DNA from: Hoyosella levis
GTDB lineage: Bacteria > Actinomycetota > Actinomycetes > Mycobacteriales > Mycobacteriaceae
Reading direction: 5' to 3'
Length of the DNA stretch: 64,000 nt
NCBI RefSeq assembly: GCF_026008515.1
Contig: NZ_BQYM01000001.1
Location: 124,001-188,000 of the forward strand
Every line of letters starts with the position of its first letter. Position 1 is the stretch's first letter. The notes under the pieces are model-generated. The model was not told where the DNA came from, made no database searches, and was given only the letters and a program-made list of their open reading frames with translations. This document shows, one piece after another, positions 1 through 8,550 of this stretch. Both the position numbers and the translations under genes were made by a program.

Positions 1-633
1 CTGCTGCTTGTCCTTGGTGCCGCTGAAGATCGCTTCGACATCGATGTCATGGACCCCGACACCCCACTCGAAGAGCAGCGCGAGCAGGACGTTGTAGAGC
101 GGCTGGCCCAGGTACCGGGGATGCCACGGCTGCTTCGGGTCGACCCGCATGATCTCGTAGCCGACGTCTTTGTCCAGGCCCACGATGTTGGTGTAGGTGT
201 GGTGGAGGTAGTTGTGCGAGTGCTTCCAGGCTGCGGCCGGTGAGACGTTGTCCCAGTCCCAGGTTGACGAATGGATGTAGGGATCGTTCATCCAGTCCCA
301 TTGGCCATGCATCACGTTGTGGCCGATTTCCATGTTCTCCAGGATCTTCGCGACAGAGAGCCCCGCGGTTCCGAGAATCCAGGTCGGCCAGAATCGCGAG
401 GTGATAAGCACCCCGCGGGACACTGCGAGCAGGCGCCGCTGAAGCTTGATCATGCCCCTGATGTATTGCGCGTCATCGATGCCGAGCTCGCTGTATACCT
501 GCTCGTGGATGGCGTCGAACTCTTTGCCGAGCTCCTCGATCTGTTCCGGGGTCAGCGAGTGCAGCGGGTGGCCGTTGGCGGGAGCATTGGCAGTAGGTTT
601 GCTTGCGTGACCGTTCAGAACGGTTTGGGTCAT
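1..633 (-). CDS. desA3: Fatty-acid (acyl-CoA) desaturase, DesA3-like, N-terminal part
   Basis: Membrane di-iron desaturase, cut by the left window edge after about 211 residues. Two histidine boxes are visible: HNVMH within GHNVMHGQ (about residue 105) and HSHNYLHH (about residue 139); the third box would lie outside. The family inserts a double bond into long-chain acyl-CoA using electrons from a flavin/iron-sulfur reductase. The ATG at 633 is preceded by GAAAGGA at normal spacing. It follows the reductase gene by 12 bases, the same order as Rv3230c-desA3 (Rv3229c) in Mycobacterium tuberculosis, so the two are almost certainly one operon. The family assignment is firm; exact substrate and double-bond position are inferred from the homologous pair. 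Confidence 0.88.
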   Translation of the reverse strand, partial: MTQTVLNGHASKPTANAPANGHPLHSLTPEQIEELGKEFDAIHEQVYSELGIDDAQYIRGMIKLQRRLLAVSRGVLITSRFWPTWILGTAGLSVAKILENMEIGHNVMHGQWDWMNDPYIHSSTWDWDNVSPAAAWKHSHNYLHHTYTNIVGLDKDVGYEIMRVDPKQPWHPRYLGQPLYNVLLALLFEWGVGVHDIDVEAIFSGTKDKQQ

Positions 634-645
634 GGAAAAGTCCTT

Positions 646-1749
646 TCACAGGTCGATTTCAACGTGACCTTCGGGCGCGTTGATGCAGGTTCGAACCATC
701 TCGCCGGGTGATCCGTAGACCTTGCCGGTGCGCAGATCGCGAACCTGGCCATGTTCGAGCCGGCCGATGCAGGTGTGGCAGACGCCCATCCGGCAACCGA
801 AGGGCAAGTCGCCGCCGCAGTTCTCCCCGCCGACGAGGATCGATGTGGCACCGTCGCACTCAGCGAGCATCTCGGTGACACGGAAATGCACCGTTCCGCC
901 CTCGCCAAGCCCCTCCGCGCCGCCATCGCCGGCGAAAGGCTGGAAGTGCTCCATCGAGAGCTTGTCGTAGACCCCTTCGGCGTCCCAGTGGGCGCTCATC
1001 GCATCGAGCATGGGCGGCGGGCCGGACAGGTATGTCGTGCGCTCGCGCCAGTCGGGGCAGAGATCGTCGAGCATGGGCGGCGTGAGAATGCCCTTTTCCT
1101 CGCTCAGGTGCACATGGCGGCGATAGCCCGGGAAGGCTTCCTCCATCTGCTCGAAGATGGAATCGAACATCACCTCATCAGGCGTGTGCTCGCTGTGCAG
1201 GTGGACCACATCGCTCAGCGCGCCACGGCGGGCGAGCTCGCGGAGCAGGCTGAATATCGGCGTCACCCCGCTGCCCGCGCTGAACATCAGGAACTTTGAC
1301 GGGAGCGGATGGGGCAGGCAGAAGGTTCCCTCTACCTCGCCGAGAAAGACATGCGCCCCGGGCTGGATGTGCCGAGTGAAGAATGTGGACATCCGGCCGC
1401 CCTCGACGGTGCGCACCGAGATGCTCAGAAGGCCATCCGGATGGTCAGGATCCGACGTCAGGGTGTAAGCACGCCAATGGCGGATGCCGTTGATCTCCGC
1501 GCCGATCCGCAGATACTGCCCCGCCTTGTGGCCCGGCCAGGGGAAGTTTGGCTTGACAACGACCGTCGCGGAACGGGGTGTCTCCTGCTTGACCTGGACG
1601 ACCTTGCCCTGCATCTGCCGCGACGACCACAGCGGATTGACCAGCTCGAGGTAGTCATCCGGCAGCAGCGGAGTCGTCAGGACCCGGCCCGCGCGCAGGA
1701 GGCGCTTGCGCACCTGGGGGACTTGGGGGATTGCCGCGTGTTCGACCAT
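646..1749 (-). CDS. Ferredoxin reductase (FAD/2Fe-2S), electron donor to the desaturase
   Basis: A 367-residue NAD(P)H oxidoreductase of the ferredoxin-NADP reductase class with a C-terminal plant-type 2Fe-2S domain. Visible motifs are the flavin-binding RAYTLTSD (93-100), nucleotide-binding GSGVTP (about 159) and SGPPPM (242), and iron-sulfur cysteines at C319, C324, C327 and C355. It matches the Rv3230c type that passes electrons to DesA3. The frame is open to 1893, but the ATG at 1749 has a good GGAAGG ribosome site and gives the usual family N-terminus, so I chose it. It is the first gene of a two-gene operon with the desaturase. Two candidate operators lie 39-91 bases upstream of the start codon. 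Confidence 0.9.
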   Translation of the reverse strand: MVEHAAIPQVPQVRKRLLRAGRVLTTPLLPDDYLELVNPLWSSRQMQGKVVQVKQETPRSATVVVKPNFPWPGHKAGQYLRIGAEINGIRHWRAYTLTSDPDHPDGLLSISVRTVEGGRMSTFFTRHIQPGAHVFLGEVEGTFCLPHPLPSKFLMFSAGSGVTPIFSLLRELARRGALSDVVHLHSEHTPDEVMFDSIFEQMEEAFPGYRRHVHLSEEKGILTPPMLDDLCPDWRERTTYLSGPPPMLDAMSAHWDAEGVYDKLSMEHFQPFAGDGGAEGLGEGGTVHFRVTEMLAECDGATSILVGGENCGGDLPFGCRMGVCHTCIGRLEHGQVRDLRTGKVYGSPGEMVRTCINAPEGHVEIDL

Positions 1750-1787
1750 GTCGCGCACCTTCCGTCGCCGTTGCTCGACAGTAACAA

Positions 1788-1803
1788 TGTGATGCAGCTC
1801 ACG
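1788..1803 (-). promoter_or_regulatory. CRP/GlxR-type cAMP-receptor site
   Basis: The 16-base site TGTGATGCAGCTCACG matches the consensus TGTGA-N6-TCACA at nine of ten fixed positions. It lies 39-54 bases upstream of the ferredoxin reductase start, within the likely promoter. Actinobacterial CRP-family proteins (GlxR, Rv3676) use this consensus. Binding is inferred. A similar site lies in front of alkB1 (19201-19216). Confidence 0.55.
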
Positions 1804-1821
1804 CCACAAGTTCGCGAAAAC

Positions 1822-1839
1822 GTAGGCAGAACTGCCTAC
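1822..1839. promoter_or_regulatory. Perfect palindrome, probable operator of the desaturase operon
   Basis: GTAGGCAG-AA-CTGCCTAC is an 8-base perfect inverted repeat with a 2-base centre, 73-90 bases upstream of the reductase start. Its size and position suit a dimeric TetR-type regulator. No regulator gene adjoins it, so the protein would be encoded elsewhere. Confidence 0.5.
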
Positions 1840-2166
1840 TAGTGAGGCCACTGGCAGAGTCGGTCCTCCCCCGGATCTGCGGGCGAAAGTCAACAGATGT
1901 CCGATTCTGGGGGCCGATTTGTTGACTTCCGCTCGCAGATTCCTGCTGGCGGTGCTGTTCCGCCTCGTCGCCGCGTTGCGCCTGGCTACGAAGGATCCAG
2001 GGGCGGCGTAGCGGATGTCGACTGCAAAGTGCCCGGCCAGCGCATCCGGGGCCTGCCGGTGGAGAGCTCCCGAGCGGACTCAGCGCCGAGGCGTAGCTCC
2101 ACCGCAACCCCCGCCGCGTTCCCCCGGTGGTCAAGAATGTTCCACGCGACCCGCCCCAACGCGAGC

Positions 2167-2207
2167 AGTGGAAGCTTTTCCCGCTCGCACCGAGAAAAGC
2201 TTCCACT
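2167..2207. repeat. Dispersed hairpin repeat, family A copy 1
   Basis: Perfect 14-base arms AGTGGAAGCTTTTC (2167-2180) and its complement (2194-2207) around a 13-base loop. The AT-rich arms stand out from the GC-rich surroundings. Close copies occur at 3205-3243 and 12027-12065. This copy lies just past the end of the AraC gene, so it could end that transcript, but no T-run follows. The 500-base space 1750-2248 holds this repeat and the two operators; I see no gene in it. Confidence 0.75.
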
Positions 2208-2248
2208 CTCACGAACCGCCTAGCCAGCCAAACACCAAAGCCGCCGGG

Positions 2249-3109
2249 CTAGCCCGTCCTCTCCACTGGTAGCCACAACTGTGCCTCGCCATTGCCATCG
2301 CTAGACATCCGAGTTCGCAGGATCTCGGGACCCGCGACACTGCGATAGGGGTTCGACGGGAACCATTGTGTAAACACATCGCGCCAGAGGTACTGGATGG
2401 CGTGCGGAAACGCTCCGGACACCTCGAACACGGCCCACATTCCGGCGGGAACATCGAGCGAGTCGAATCCCTCTGGCGCTTCGGCGCCAGTGACGACCGC
2501 GTGGTAATAGTCGATCTCGCTGCCCTCAGCGCGGTTGTCGGCGATGCTGGCGCACACTCCGACGATCCCTTCCGGCTGCTGGTCCGACAGCTGGGCGAGC
2601 TGCTGCGATACCGCCGGATCGATGCCGCGGACGAAATCTATTATTGCCCGGTTGTCGCCCTCATGCACGATTGGTACCCGCGCCTTCTTGCCCACGATGC
2701 GGAACGCGGGCTTGTCCTCTATTCGGTAGTCCATCTCGGTGCTCCCTTCTACGATCAGCCGGAATGACATTCGCGGCTGTGATCGCAGTGCTGACCGCTT
2801 CTGCCGTGCCTCGCCTGGTCCTATGCCGTGGAATGCCTTGAAGGCCCGCGCGAAGGCTTCGCCCGATCCATAGCCGTAGCGCACCGCGATGTCGAGCAGG
2901 GTTTCCTCATTGGCGAGCACCGCGGCTCCCGCGACGGTGAGTCTCCGCCGCCGGATGTATTCCGACAACGGCACTCCGGCGAGCGCCGAGAACATTCTGC
3001 GAAGGTGATACTCGGATGTGAGAGCGATGCGGCTCAGGTCTGCGGCGTCGATGACATGCTCGAGATTGTTCTCGATGTGGTCCATCGCGTCGTTGAGGCG
3101 ATCTAGCAC
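2249..3109 (-). CDS. AraC-family regulator with GyrI/Rob-like effector domain
   Basis: A 286-residue transcription factor. Residues 1-105 form an AraC double helix-turn-helix (pattern SEYHLRRMFSALAG...YIRRRRL...IAVRYGYGSGEAFARAFKAFHG). Residues about 125-286 resemble the GyrI-like small-molecule-binding domain found in Rob and BmrR. It therefore probably senses an amphipathic or drug-like ligand. The start is a GTG with AGGAG 8 bases upstream. The gene stands alone, bracketed by two copies of hairpin repeat A. Its targets cannot be told from the sequence. Confidence 0.85.
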   Translation of the reverse strand: MLDRLNDAMDHIENNLEHVIDAADLSRIALTSEYHLRRMFSALAGVPLSEYIRRRRLTVAGAAVLANEETLLDIAVRYGYGSGEAFARAFKAFHGIGPGEARQKRSALRSQPRMSFRLIVEGSTEMDYRIEDKPAFRIVGKKARVPIVHEGDNRAIIDFVRGIDPAVSQQLAQLSDQQPEGIVGVCASIADNRAEGSEIDYYHAVVTGAEAPEGFDSLDVPAGMWAVFEVSGAFPHAIQYLWRDVFTQWFPSNPYRSVAGPEILRTRMSSDGNGEAQLWLPVERTG

Positions 3110-3204
3110 TGCGAACTCCTTTGTTGTTCGCCTTCGACCGTAGGGTCGGGCCGCATCGGTGCACCCGACTTGCTGTGCCCGGAACTGTCGGCTGGGACCA
3201 CGCG

Positions 3205-3243
3205 GTGGAAGCTTTTCCCGCTCGAACCGGGAAAAGCTTCCAC
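3205..3243. repeat. Dispersed hairpin repeat, family A copy 2
   Basis: Perfect 16-base arms GTGGAAGCTTTTCCCG (3205-3220) and complement (3228-3243), loop of 7. Nearly identical to copy 1, about 1 kb away, with the AraC gene between them. It lies between the end of the FMN reductase gene and the start of the AraC gene, so a terminator role is possible here. Confidence 0.75.
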
Positions 3244-3265
3244 TCGGCGAACCCTCGAAGCCGCC

Positions 3266-3946
3266 TTAGCGCTTGGGCAGGCTGCCACCGGTGGCGAGCC
3301 GCATCAGATCCGTATCGAGGTCGATCCCGGTCTCCGCTCCCCCGGCGCTGCCGAACTCGTGCTGGTAGTGCCCCCAGGAATTGTCGCGGACCTTCTCGGC
3401 AAAGCCGCTTTCCATGAGGATGACGAGCTCGCGGGCGGCGCGGTCGATGCGCTTGTTGAGGTCGCTGTCGGACCAGTCCTCGGCGGAGGCGAACAGCGCG
3501 GTGGGCACGGTCATGGTGCGCAGGAACGCGAACAGCGACCGCATCTGCTCGTCAACGACGAGGGCGTGGCGGGCGGTTCCGGCAGTGGCGGCGAGGATGA
3601 CGGGCTTGGCGATGAGCAGGTCATTGTCGAGCACGTGGAAGAACGAGGTGAACAGCCCGCTCGGCGCAGCCTTGTAGACGGGGGCTGCGGCGATGATGCC
3701 GTCGGCGGCGGCGAGGGCTTCGATGGCCTTCGTCATGCGGGGGCCGGTGAGCTGGGAGACCAGTGCGGTGGTGATCTCGGTAGCGAGCTCGCGCAGGTCG
3801 ATGATGGTGACGGTGGTCTCGTGTCCGTGCTGCTCGGCGAGGGTGGCGGCGCGGGCGGCGATGCGGTCGGCGAGCAGCCGCGTCGAGGACGGGTCGCTAG
3901 TGCCGCCGCTGACAACGACGAGTCGGTAGGGCTTGGTGGCGGTCAT
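3266..3946 (-). CDS. NADPH-dependent FMN reductase, CE1759 family
   Basis: A 226-residue flavodoxin-fold reductase with an N-terminal phosphate-binding stretch (VVSGGTSDPSSTRLLADRI) and the substrate-side pattern AAAPVYKAAPSGLFTSFFHVLD. It fits the LLM-partnered FMN reductase family (CE1759 type), which supplies reduced flavin to a luciferase-like monooxygenase encoded alongside. Here that partner lies two genes upstream. The start codon overlaps the stop of the MarR gene (ATGA), so the two are translationally coupled. The physiological substrate of the pair is not known. Confidence 0.88.
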   Translation of the reverse strand: MTATKPYRLVVVSGGTSDPSSTRLLADRIAARAATLAEQHGHETTVTIIDLRELATEITTALVSQLTGPRMTKAIEALAAADGIIAAAPVYKAAPSGLFTSFFHVLDNDLLIAKPVILAATAGTARHALVVDEQMRSLFAFLRTMTVPTALFASAEDWSDSDLNKRIDRAARELVILMESGFAEKVRDNSWGHYQHEFGSAGGAETGIDLDTDLMRLATGGSLPKR

Positions 3947-4395
3947 GGGGTGTCCTCCTGGTACTGGTCGGCGAGCTTGCGGCAGAGTCGCTCGAGCTCG
4001 CGCACCTCATCGTCGGTGAGGGGGTTCTTGATGGCCCGTGCGACGTCGACGGCGTGGCGCCCACCGATGCTGCGCTGGGTGGCCTTGCCGTCCTCGGTGA
4101 GGGCGAGGCGCACTCCCCTCTTGTCGTGGGGGTCGCGGGCGCGGTGGATGAGGCCGCGCTCGACGAGCCGGTCGACCATGCGCGACAGTGCGGGCTGGCT
4201 GAGCAGGACGTAGTCGTTGAGCTCCGCGAGCCGCAAGGGTTCTTCGCACTTGGAGAGGGCGTAGAGCACGTCGTACTCGCGCATGGTCGCGCCGTCCCAG
4301 ATGTCGTTCGCGGCGAAGCGCTTCATCAGCGCCGCGTGGGCGGTGAGCAGTGCCTCCCACGCGGCGTTGGCCTGCTGGCTGCTAGTGCGTGTCAC
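3943..4395 (-). CDS. MarR-family regulator
   Basis: A 150-residue winged-helix repressor. The recognition region LAELNDYVLLSQPALSRMVDRLVERGLI and the wing residues around RDPHDKRGVRLALTEDG are typical of MarR. It sits between a luciferase-like monooxygenase gene (10 bases upstream) and its FMN reductase (4-base overlap downstream), so it most likely controls this operon by autorepression. A candidate operator precedes the first gene (5589-5610). The inducer is unknown. Confidence 0.9.
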   Translation of the reverse strand: MTRTSSQQANAAWEALLTAHAALMKRFAANDIWDGATMREYDVLYALSKCEEPLRLAELNDYVLLSQPALSRMVDRLVERGLIHRARDPHDKRGVRLALTEDGKATQRSIGGRHAVDVARAIKNPLTDDEVRELERLCRKLADQYQEDTP

Positions 4396-4405
4396 TGTCG
4401 CGGCC

Positions 4406-5575
4406 CTACTGCCCGGCCTTGGCGGTGTCCTGGTAGGGCGAGGTGCCGGTGAGGTTGTCGCCGCGGTTGGCGTTGGGCCGTGGCTGGCGGGCGGGCTGAT
4501 CGCCGTACTTGGCCTTGATCAGTGACTGGTGGGTGGGGGCCTCGGCGGATTCGGGATCCTTGCGGCCAGCGAGCTCCTTGCGCAGGACGGGCACCACTTC
4601 GCCGCCGAGCAGCTCGAGCTGGTCGAGGACTGTGCCGAGCGGGAGCCCGGCGTGGTCGATCAGCCACAGTTGCCGCTGGTAGTCCCCGATGGCGTCGTGG
4701 AAGGTCAGCGTCTTGTCGATGATCTCCTGGGGGCTGCCGACCGAGAGTGGCGTCATGTCCTCGAACTCCTCGAGCGACGGGCCGTTGCCGTAGACGGGGG
4801 CGGCGTTGAAGTAGGGGCGGAACTCGTTCCAGGCGTCCTGGGAGCGCTTGGCGATGTAGGCCTGCCCGCCGAGGCCGACGATGGCTTGCTTGGCGGTGCC
4901 GTGGCCGTAGTGCTCGAAGCGCTGCCGGTAGAAGTCGATGAGGCGCTTGGAGTGGGAGGTGGGCCAGAAGATGTGGTTGGCGAAGAAGCCGTTGCCGTAG
5001 TAGGCGGCCTGCTCGGCGATCTCGGGGGTGCGGATGGAGCCGTGCCATACGAACGGCGGCACATCGTCGAGGGGGCGCGGGGTGGAGGTGAAGCCTTGCA
5101 GGGCGGTGCGGAACTGGCCTTCCCAGTCGACGACGTCCTCGCGCCACAGCCGGTGCAGGAGGTTGTAGTTCTCCAGCGCGAGCGGCAGGCCCTGGCGGAT
5201 GTCCTGCCCGAACCAGGGGTAGACGGGGCCGGTGTTGCCGCGGCCGAGCATGAGGTCCATGCGTCCACCCGAGAGGTGCTGGAGCATGGCGTAGTCCTCG
5301 GCGACCTTCACCGGGTCATTGGTGGTGATCAGCGTGGTGGAGGTGGTGACGATGAGCCGCTCGGTGAGTGCCGCGATGTGGGCGAGCAGAGTGGTCGGCG
5401 AGGACGAGAAGAACGGTGGGTTGTGATGCTCGCCGATGGCGAAGACGTCGAGCCCGACTTCCTCGGCCTTCTGGGCGATGGCGACGGAGGCCTTGATGCG
5501 CTCGGCCTCGCTGGGGGTCGCGCCGGTGGTGGGGTCGCGGGTGATGTCGCTGACGGAGAAGATTCCGAACTGCAT
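4406..5575 (-). CDS. Luciferase-like FMN-dependent monooxygenase, CE1758 family
   Basis: A 389-residue TIM-barrel flavin monooxygenase. The N-terminus MQFGIFSVSDI, the motif AIGEHHNPP and the barrel segment MDLMLGRGNTGPVYPWFG are standard for the bacterial luciferase superfamily. It belongs to the actinobacterial CE1758 group, normally encoded with a CE1759-type FMN reductase, exactly as here. It would use FMNH2 and oxygen to oxidise a small organic substrate that I cannot name. A GGAGG ribosome site precedes the ATG. The C-terminal 40 residues are charged and low in complexity. First gene of the operon. Confidence 0.9.
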   Translation of the reverse strand: MQFGIFSVSDITRDPTTGATPSEAERIKASVAIAQKAEEVGLDVFAIGEHHNPPFFSSSPTTLLAHIAALTERLIVTTSTTLITTNDPVKVAEDYAMLQHLSGGRMDLMLGRGNTGPVYPWFGQDIRQGLPLALENYNLLHRLWREDVVDWEGQFRTALQGFTSTPRPLDDVPPFVWHGSIRTPEIAEQAAYYGNGFFANHIFWPTSHSKRLIDFYRQRFEHYGHGTAKQAIVGLGGQAYIAKRSQDAWNEFRPYFNAAPVYGNGPSLEEFEDMTPLSVGSPQEIIDKTLTFHDAIGDYQRQLWLIDHAGLPLGTVLDQLELLGGEVVPVLRKELAGRKDPESAEAPTHQSLIKAKYGDQPARQPRPNANRGDNLTGTSPYQDTAKAGQ

Positions 5576-5588
5576 CGTGATGCCTCCC

Positions 5589-5610
5589 TAGATCAATGCG
5601 TTTGCATCTA
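5589..5610 (-). promoter_or_regulatory. Candidate MarR operator
   Basis: Imperfect palindrome with outer arms TAGAT/ATCTA and an inner ATGC-GTTT-GCAT element, 14 bases upstream of the monooxygenase start. The surrounding run is unusually AT-rich for this window. Position and length suit a MarR dimer; binding is inferred. Confidence 0.4.
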
Positions 5611-5658
5611 TTCTAACGGGGGCGGCGCGCGGCTATTCCCGCTCCCCCGGCGCCTGGC

Positions 5659-6795
5659 TCACGACTCCGGCCACAGCAGCTCCACCGGCGTGCCGAGGAA
5701 CTTCTCATAGGGAGCGAACGCGCTCGTGATCGCCGCGCGGGCCGAGTCGCTCACGGGCACGAGCGGGGACACGGTGATGCGCTGCGCCTTGCGGGTGAGG
5801 GACTTCTTCTTCCAGGTGGCGATCACCCGCCCCGAGCGCACGATCGTCGCCTGGAAGACGCCATTGTTGCCGGGGATGATGGCCTGCGAGTGTGCCGGGT
5901 CGACCATCAGCGCGCGATCCTTGAACCCGAGCAGGTACTCGTCGAAGCCGGGCAGCGCGCGAACCGTCCGCGGCGGTGTCGCGGGTGCATCGAGCAACGC
6001 TGGCGGGCAGTACATCTCAACGCCCTCGCACGTCACCGTGGCGAGCTCCTCGCCGGCCTCCGCGATCGCCTCCTTCGCCTCGGCCGTGTTCAGGCCTGTC
6101 CAGCCCATGAAGTCCTTGCGGGTCGTTGGCCCGTGGCTGCGGAAGTAGCGGATCGCAAGGGTGGCGAGCGCCTCGCCGCGCCCGGGCCGCGCCGGATCGG
6201 GCGCCCATTCGTCGAGAAGGACGAAGGTCTGCTCGCTGCCGATGCTGGGCGCGATGCAGGTGACGCCGATCTGGCTGGCATACCAGAGGAAGTGGTAGCT
6301 GCGCTGCCCCTGCGTGCCGATCCCGGCTTCCTCGAGCGCTTGGAGGCACTGCGCCCGAGTCATGCGCCCGCCTCCGGACAGCGCGGCGCCCAGCACATCG
6401 ACCGCTTTGGTCATCGCTTGGCGGTCGAGGTCATGGTGCTCGTGGCGCCGCTCCGCTCCTCCCAGGACCTTTGCCCCGGTCAGCTCCAGCATCCAGCGGG
6501 CATCGCGGGACGGCACGAAGTGCACGGTGCCGCGCATCGGCCACGTCCGCAGCGCCTGCTTGTCCTCGAGCGCTTGCTGGACGTCCTCGACGGTGTGGCC
6601 AGGCAGTCGCGCGCCCAACGACCACAGGCCGCTGCCGAGATCCTGGGCCTGCATGGCCCCGAACCATTCGACCACCTCGGCGACTGTTCTTGTCGCTGGG
6701 GACGACGGGGCGAGCAGCAGGCTGTGCATGCGTCGGGCTAGGACCTCGCGGGGCTTCATCTCCACGGGTTTGGTTCTACTCCCCTGCCCTGACAT
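5659..6795 (-). CDS. Winged-helix protein of the AlkZ/YcaQ DNA glycosylase superfamily
   Basis: A 378-residue protein of the HTH_42 superfamily. Its N-terminal part carries AMQAQDLGSGLWSLGARL, in which QAQ matches the catalytic Q-x-Q of AlkZ/YcaQ glycosylases, followed by the family hallmark RTWPMRGTVHFV. AlkZ unhooks DNA interstrand crosslinks in Streptomyces; YcaQ does so in Escherichia coli. Many members are unstudied, so glycosylase activity is inferred from the motif. The start may be 6795 or the ATG at 6759; neither has a strong ribosome site. The gene is transcribed toward the monooxygenase operon. Confidence 0.78.
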   Translation of the reverse strand: MSGQGSRTKPVEMKPREVLARRMHSLLLAPSSPATRTVAEVVEWFGAMQAQDLGSGLWSLGARLPGHTVEDVQQALEDKQALRTWPMRGTVHFVPSRDARWMLELTGAKVLGGAERRHEHHDLDRQAMTKAVDVLGAALSGGGRMTRAQCLQALEEAGIGTQGQRSYHFLWYASQIGVTCIAPSIGSEQTFVLLDEWAPDPARPGRGEALATLAIRYFRSHGPTTRKDFMGWTGLNTAEAKEAIAEAGEELATVTCEGVEMYCPPALLDAPATPPRTVRALPGFDEYLLGFKDRALMVDPAHSQAIIPGNNGVFQATIVRSGRVIATWKKKSLTRKAQRITVSPLVPVSDSARAAITSAFAPYEKFLGTPVELLWPES

Positions 6796-6891
6796 TCGCC
6801 GCCGGATGGGCTGCCCCAGCCCGGTTCTGTGCGCTTGTGCACCCCATCACCTGCTCGAGAGGGTGCGGAACCGCACACGACCGAGGACCCG

Positions 6892-7482
6892 CTACTCCTC
6901 GAGGGGCGTGATGTGGATGCGCTGCCCGGAGGGGCCGAAGATGCCGAGGAACTCGACGCCGTCGGGGGTGGCGCTGCCGAACCAGTGCGGCGTGCGGGTA
7001 TCGAACTCCGCGGCCTCGCCCGGGCCAAGGATGTATTCCTTGTCGCCGAGGAGCAGGCGGAGTTGTCCGCGGAGGACGTAGAACCACTCGTGGCCTGGGT
7101 GGACGCGCAGGCGCGGCGCGGCAGCAGCACCGGGGTGGGCGGGGGCACCGGGGAGGATGTGCTTGAAGGCATGGAGGCCGGAGGACCCGTGGCTGAGCGG
7201 CAGGATAGTGCGGCCCTCGCGGCGCAGGGGCCGGATGTGTACCCGGGGATCACCGGCGGAAGGAGCGCCAACAAGGTCGTCGAGCGGCACGTTGTAGATG
7301 CGCGAGAGCGGCAGCAGCAGCTCGAGGGTGGGTTTGCGCTGGCCGGATTCGAGGCGGGAGAGCGTGCTGGTGGAGATCCCGGTCCGCGCGGCGACGTCGG
7401 CGAGGGTGAGGTCGCGCTGGGTGCGGGCGGCACGCAAGCGGCCCGCTACGGCAGTGAGGGTGTTCTCGACGGTCTCGTCCAC
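6892..7482 (-). CDS. XRE-family regulator with C-terminal cupin domain
   Basis: About 196 residues. An N-terminal XRE helix-turn-helix (LADVAARTGISTSTLSRLESGQRKP) is followed by a cupin barrel (HPGHEWFYVLRGQLRLLLGDKEYILGPGEAAEFDTRTPHWFG). This architecture is usual for regulators that bind a small ligand in the cupin pocket. The frame is open far upstream with antisense-like sequence; the GTG at 7482 is the best start because it places the HTH near the N-terminus and leaves a 91-base divergent promoter space to the flavoprotein gene at 7574, its likely target. Confidence 0.85.
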   Translation of the reverse strand: MDETVENTLTAVAGRLRAARTQRDLTLADVAARTGISTSTLSRLESGQRKPTLELLLPLSRIYNVPLDDLVGAPSAGDPRVHIRPLRREGRTILPLSHGSSGLHAFKHILPGAPAHPGAAAAPRLRVHPGHEWFYVLRGQLRLLLGDKEYILGPGEAAEFDTRTPHWFGSATPDGVEFLGIFGPSGQRIHITPLEE

Positions 7483-7573
7483 AGCAGACAGTTTGCCATA
7501 CCGGCAACTCCTCTTGCCACTGCGGAAGACTAGATCGCAGAATGAGAGCACGTCCAGCGCACAAGGAGATGCC

Positions 7574-8542
7574 ATGACCAAGTACGACGTCGCGATCGTG
7601 GGTGGCGGCCCGGCAGGCCTCGCGGCCGCAGTGACCCTCGGCCGTTCGCTGCGATCAGTGATCGTGATCGACGGCGGCGAGCCCCGCAACGCCCTCGCCG
7701 AGGGGGCGCACAACGTGCTCGGCCAGGAAGGCATCGCGCCCGCGGAACTGCTCGCGCGTGGCCGCGCCGAGGCTCGCGGGTACGGCGCGAACATCGTGGA
7801 GGGAACAGTCACGCGAGCGCGGCCCACAGCAGCGTCGCCCAACACCTTCGCCCTCCAGCTCGGTGATGGCAGCGAGATCACCGCGCGGCGGGTGCTGATC
7901 GCCACCGGCATCGTCGATGAGCTGCCAGACGTTCCGGGCCTGCAAGCGCATTGGGGCTCCCGGCTGCTGCACTGCCCGTACTGCCACGGGTGGGAGGCGC
8001 GCGGCCAGGAGATCGGGGTGCTCGCGACCGGGCCGATGGCCATGCACCAGGCGCTGCTGTTCCGCCAGCTCAGTGATTCGGTGACGGTGGTCCTGCATGA
8101 GCGGGACAGCTTCGATGCCGAGGAGCGCGAGCAGCTTGATGCCTTGGGAATCAGCGTCATCCCAGGCCCTGTGCTGGAGGTGGGCGGCGACGGCCCTCTG
8201 CGGCTTCGCCTCGGCGACGGCAGCAGCCGCGAGGTGGACGCGCTCGCGGTGGCGCCACGCTTCCTGGCGCGGACAGGCGTCTACGAGCAGCTTGGCGGCG
8301 CGGCTTCCGAGCATCCGATGGGTCGGTTCATCGAGACCGATCCGATGGGCCGCACCGCTGTGGAGGGCGTATGGGCGGCAGGCAATGTCCGCGACCTCAA
8401 GGCGATGGTGACCGCATCGGCCGGGGATGGCGTGGCGGTCGCGGCAGGGCTCAATGCGGATCTCGTGGCCGAGGATGCTCGCGGTGCAGTGTCCCGGAGG
8501 CGGTCCATGCTCGCCGATAAAAATGACGCGCTAGTCATGTGA
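7574..8542 (+). CDS. NAD(P)/FAD-dependent oxidoreductase, thioredoxin-reductase-like
   Basis: A 322-residue flavoprotein. It has the FAD-binding start VAIVGGGPAGLAAAVTLGR, the redox pair CPYC within LLHCPYCHGWEARG, and the C-terminal FAD motif VEGVWAAGNV. It resembles small thioredoxin-reductase-type enzymes encoded beside XRE-cupin regulators rather than a canonical trxB. AAGGAG precedes the ATG. It is divergent from the XRE-cupin gene, which probably controls it, and ends 9 bases from the convergent TetR gene. Physiological electron acceptor unknown. Confidence 0.88.
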   Translation: MTKYDVAIVGGGPAGLAAAVTLGRSLRSVIVIDGGEPRNALAEGAHNVLGQEGIAPAELLARGRAEARGYGANIVEGTVTRARPTAASPNTFALQLGDGSEITARRVLIATGIVDELPDVPGLQAHWGSRLLHCPYCHGWEARGQEIGVLATGPMAMHQALLFRQLSDSVTVVLHERDSFDAEEREQLDALGISVIPGPVLEVGGDGPLRLRLGDGSSREVDALAVAPRFLARTGVYEQLGGAASEHPMGRFIETDPMGRTAVEGVWAAGNVRDLKAMVTASAGDGVAVAAGLNADLVAEDARGAVSRRRSMLADKNDALVM

Positions 8543-8550
8543 CAGCAGCG

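Noticed and set aside
1750-1893. Longer N-terminus for the ferredoxin reductase
   Set aside because: It would translate through the CRP-type site and the palindrome; the ATG at 1749 has a ribosome site and the family N-terminus.
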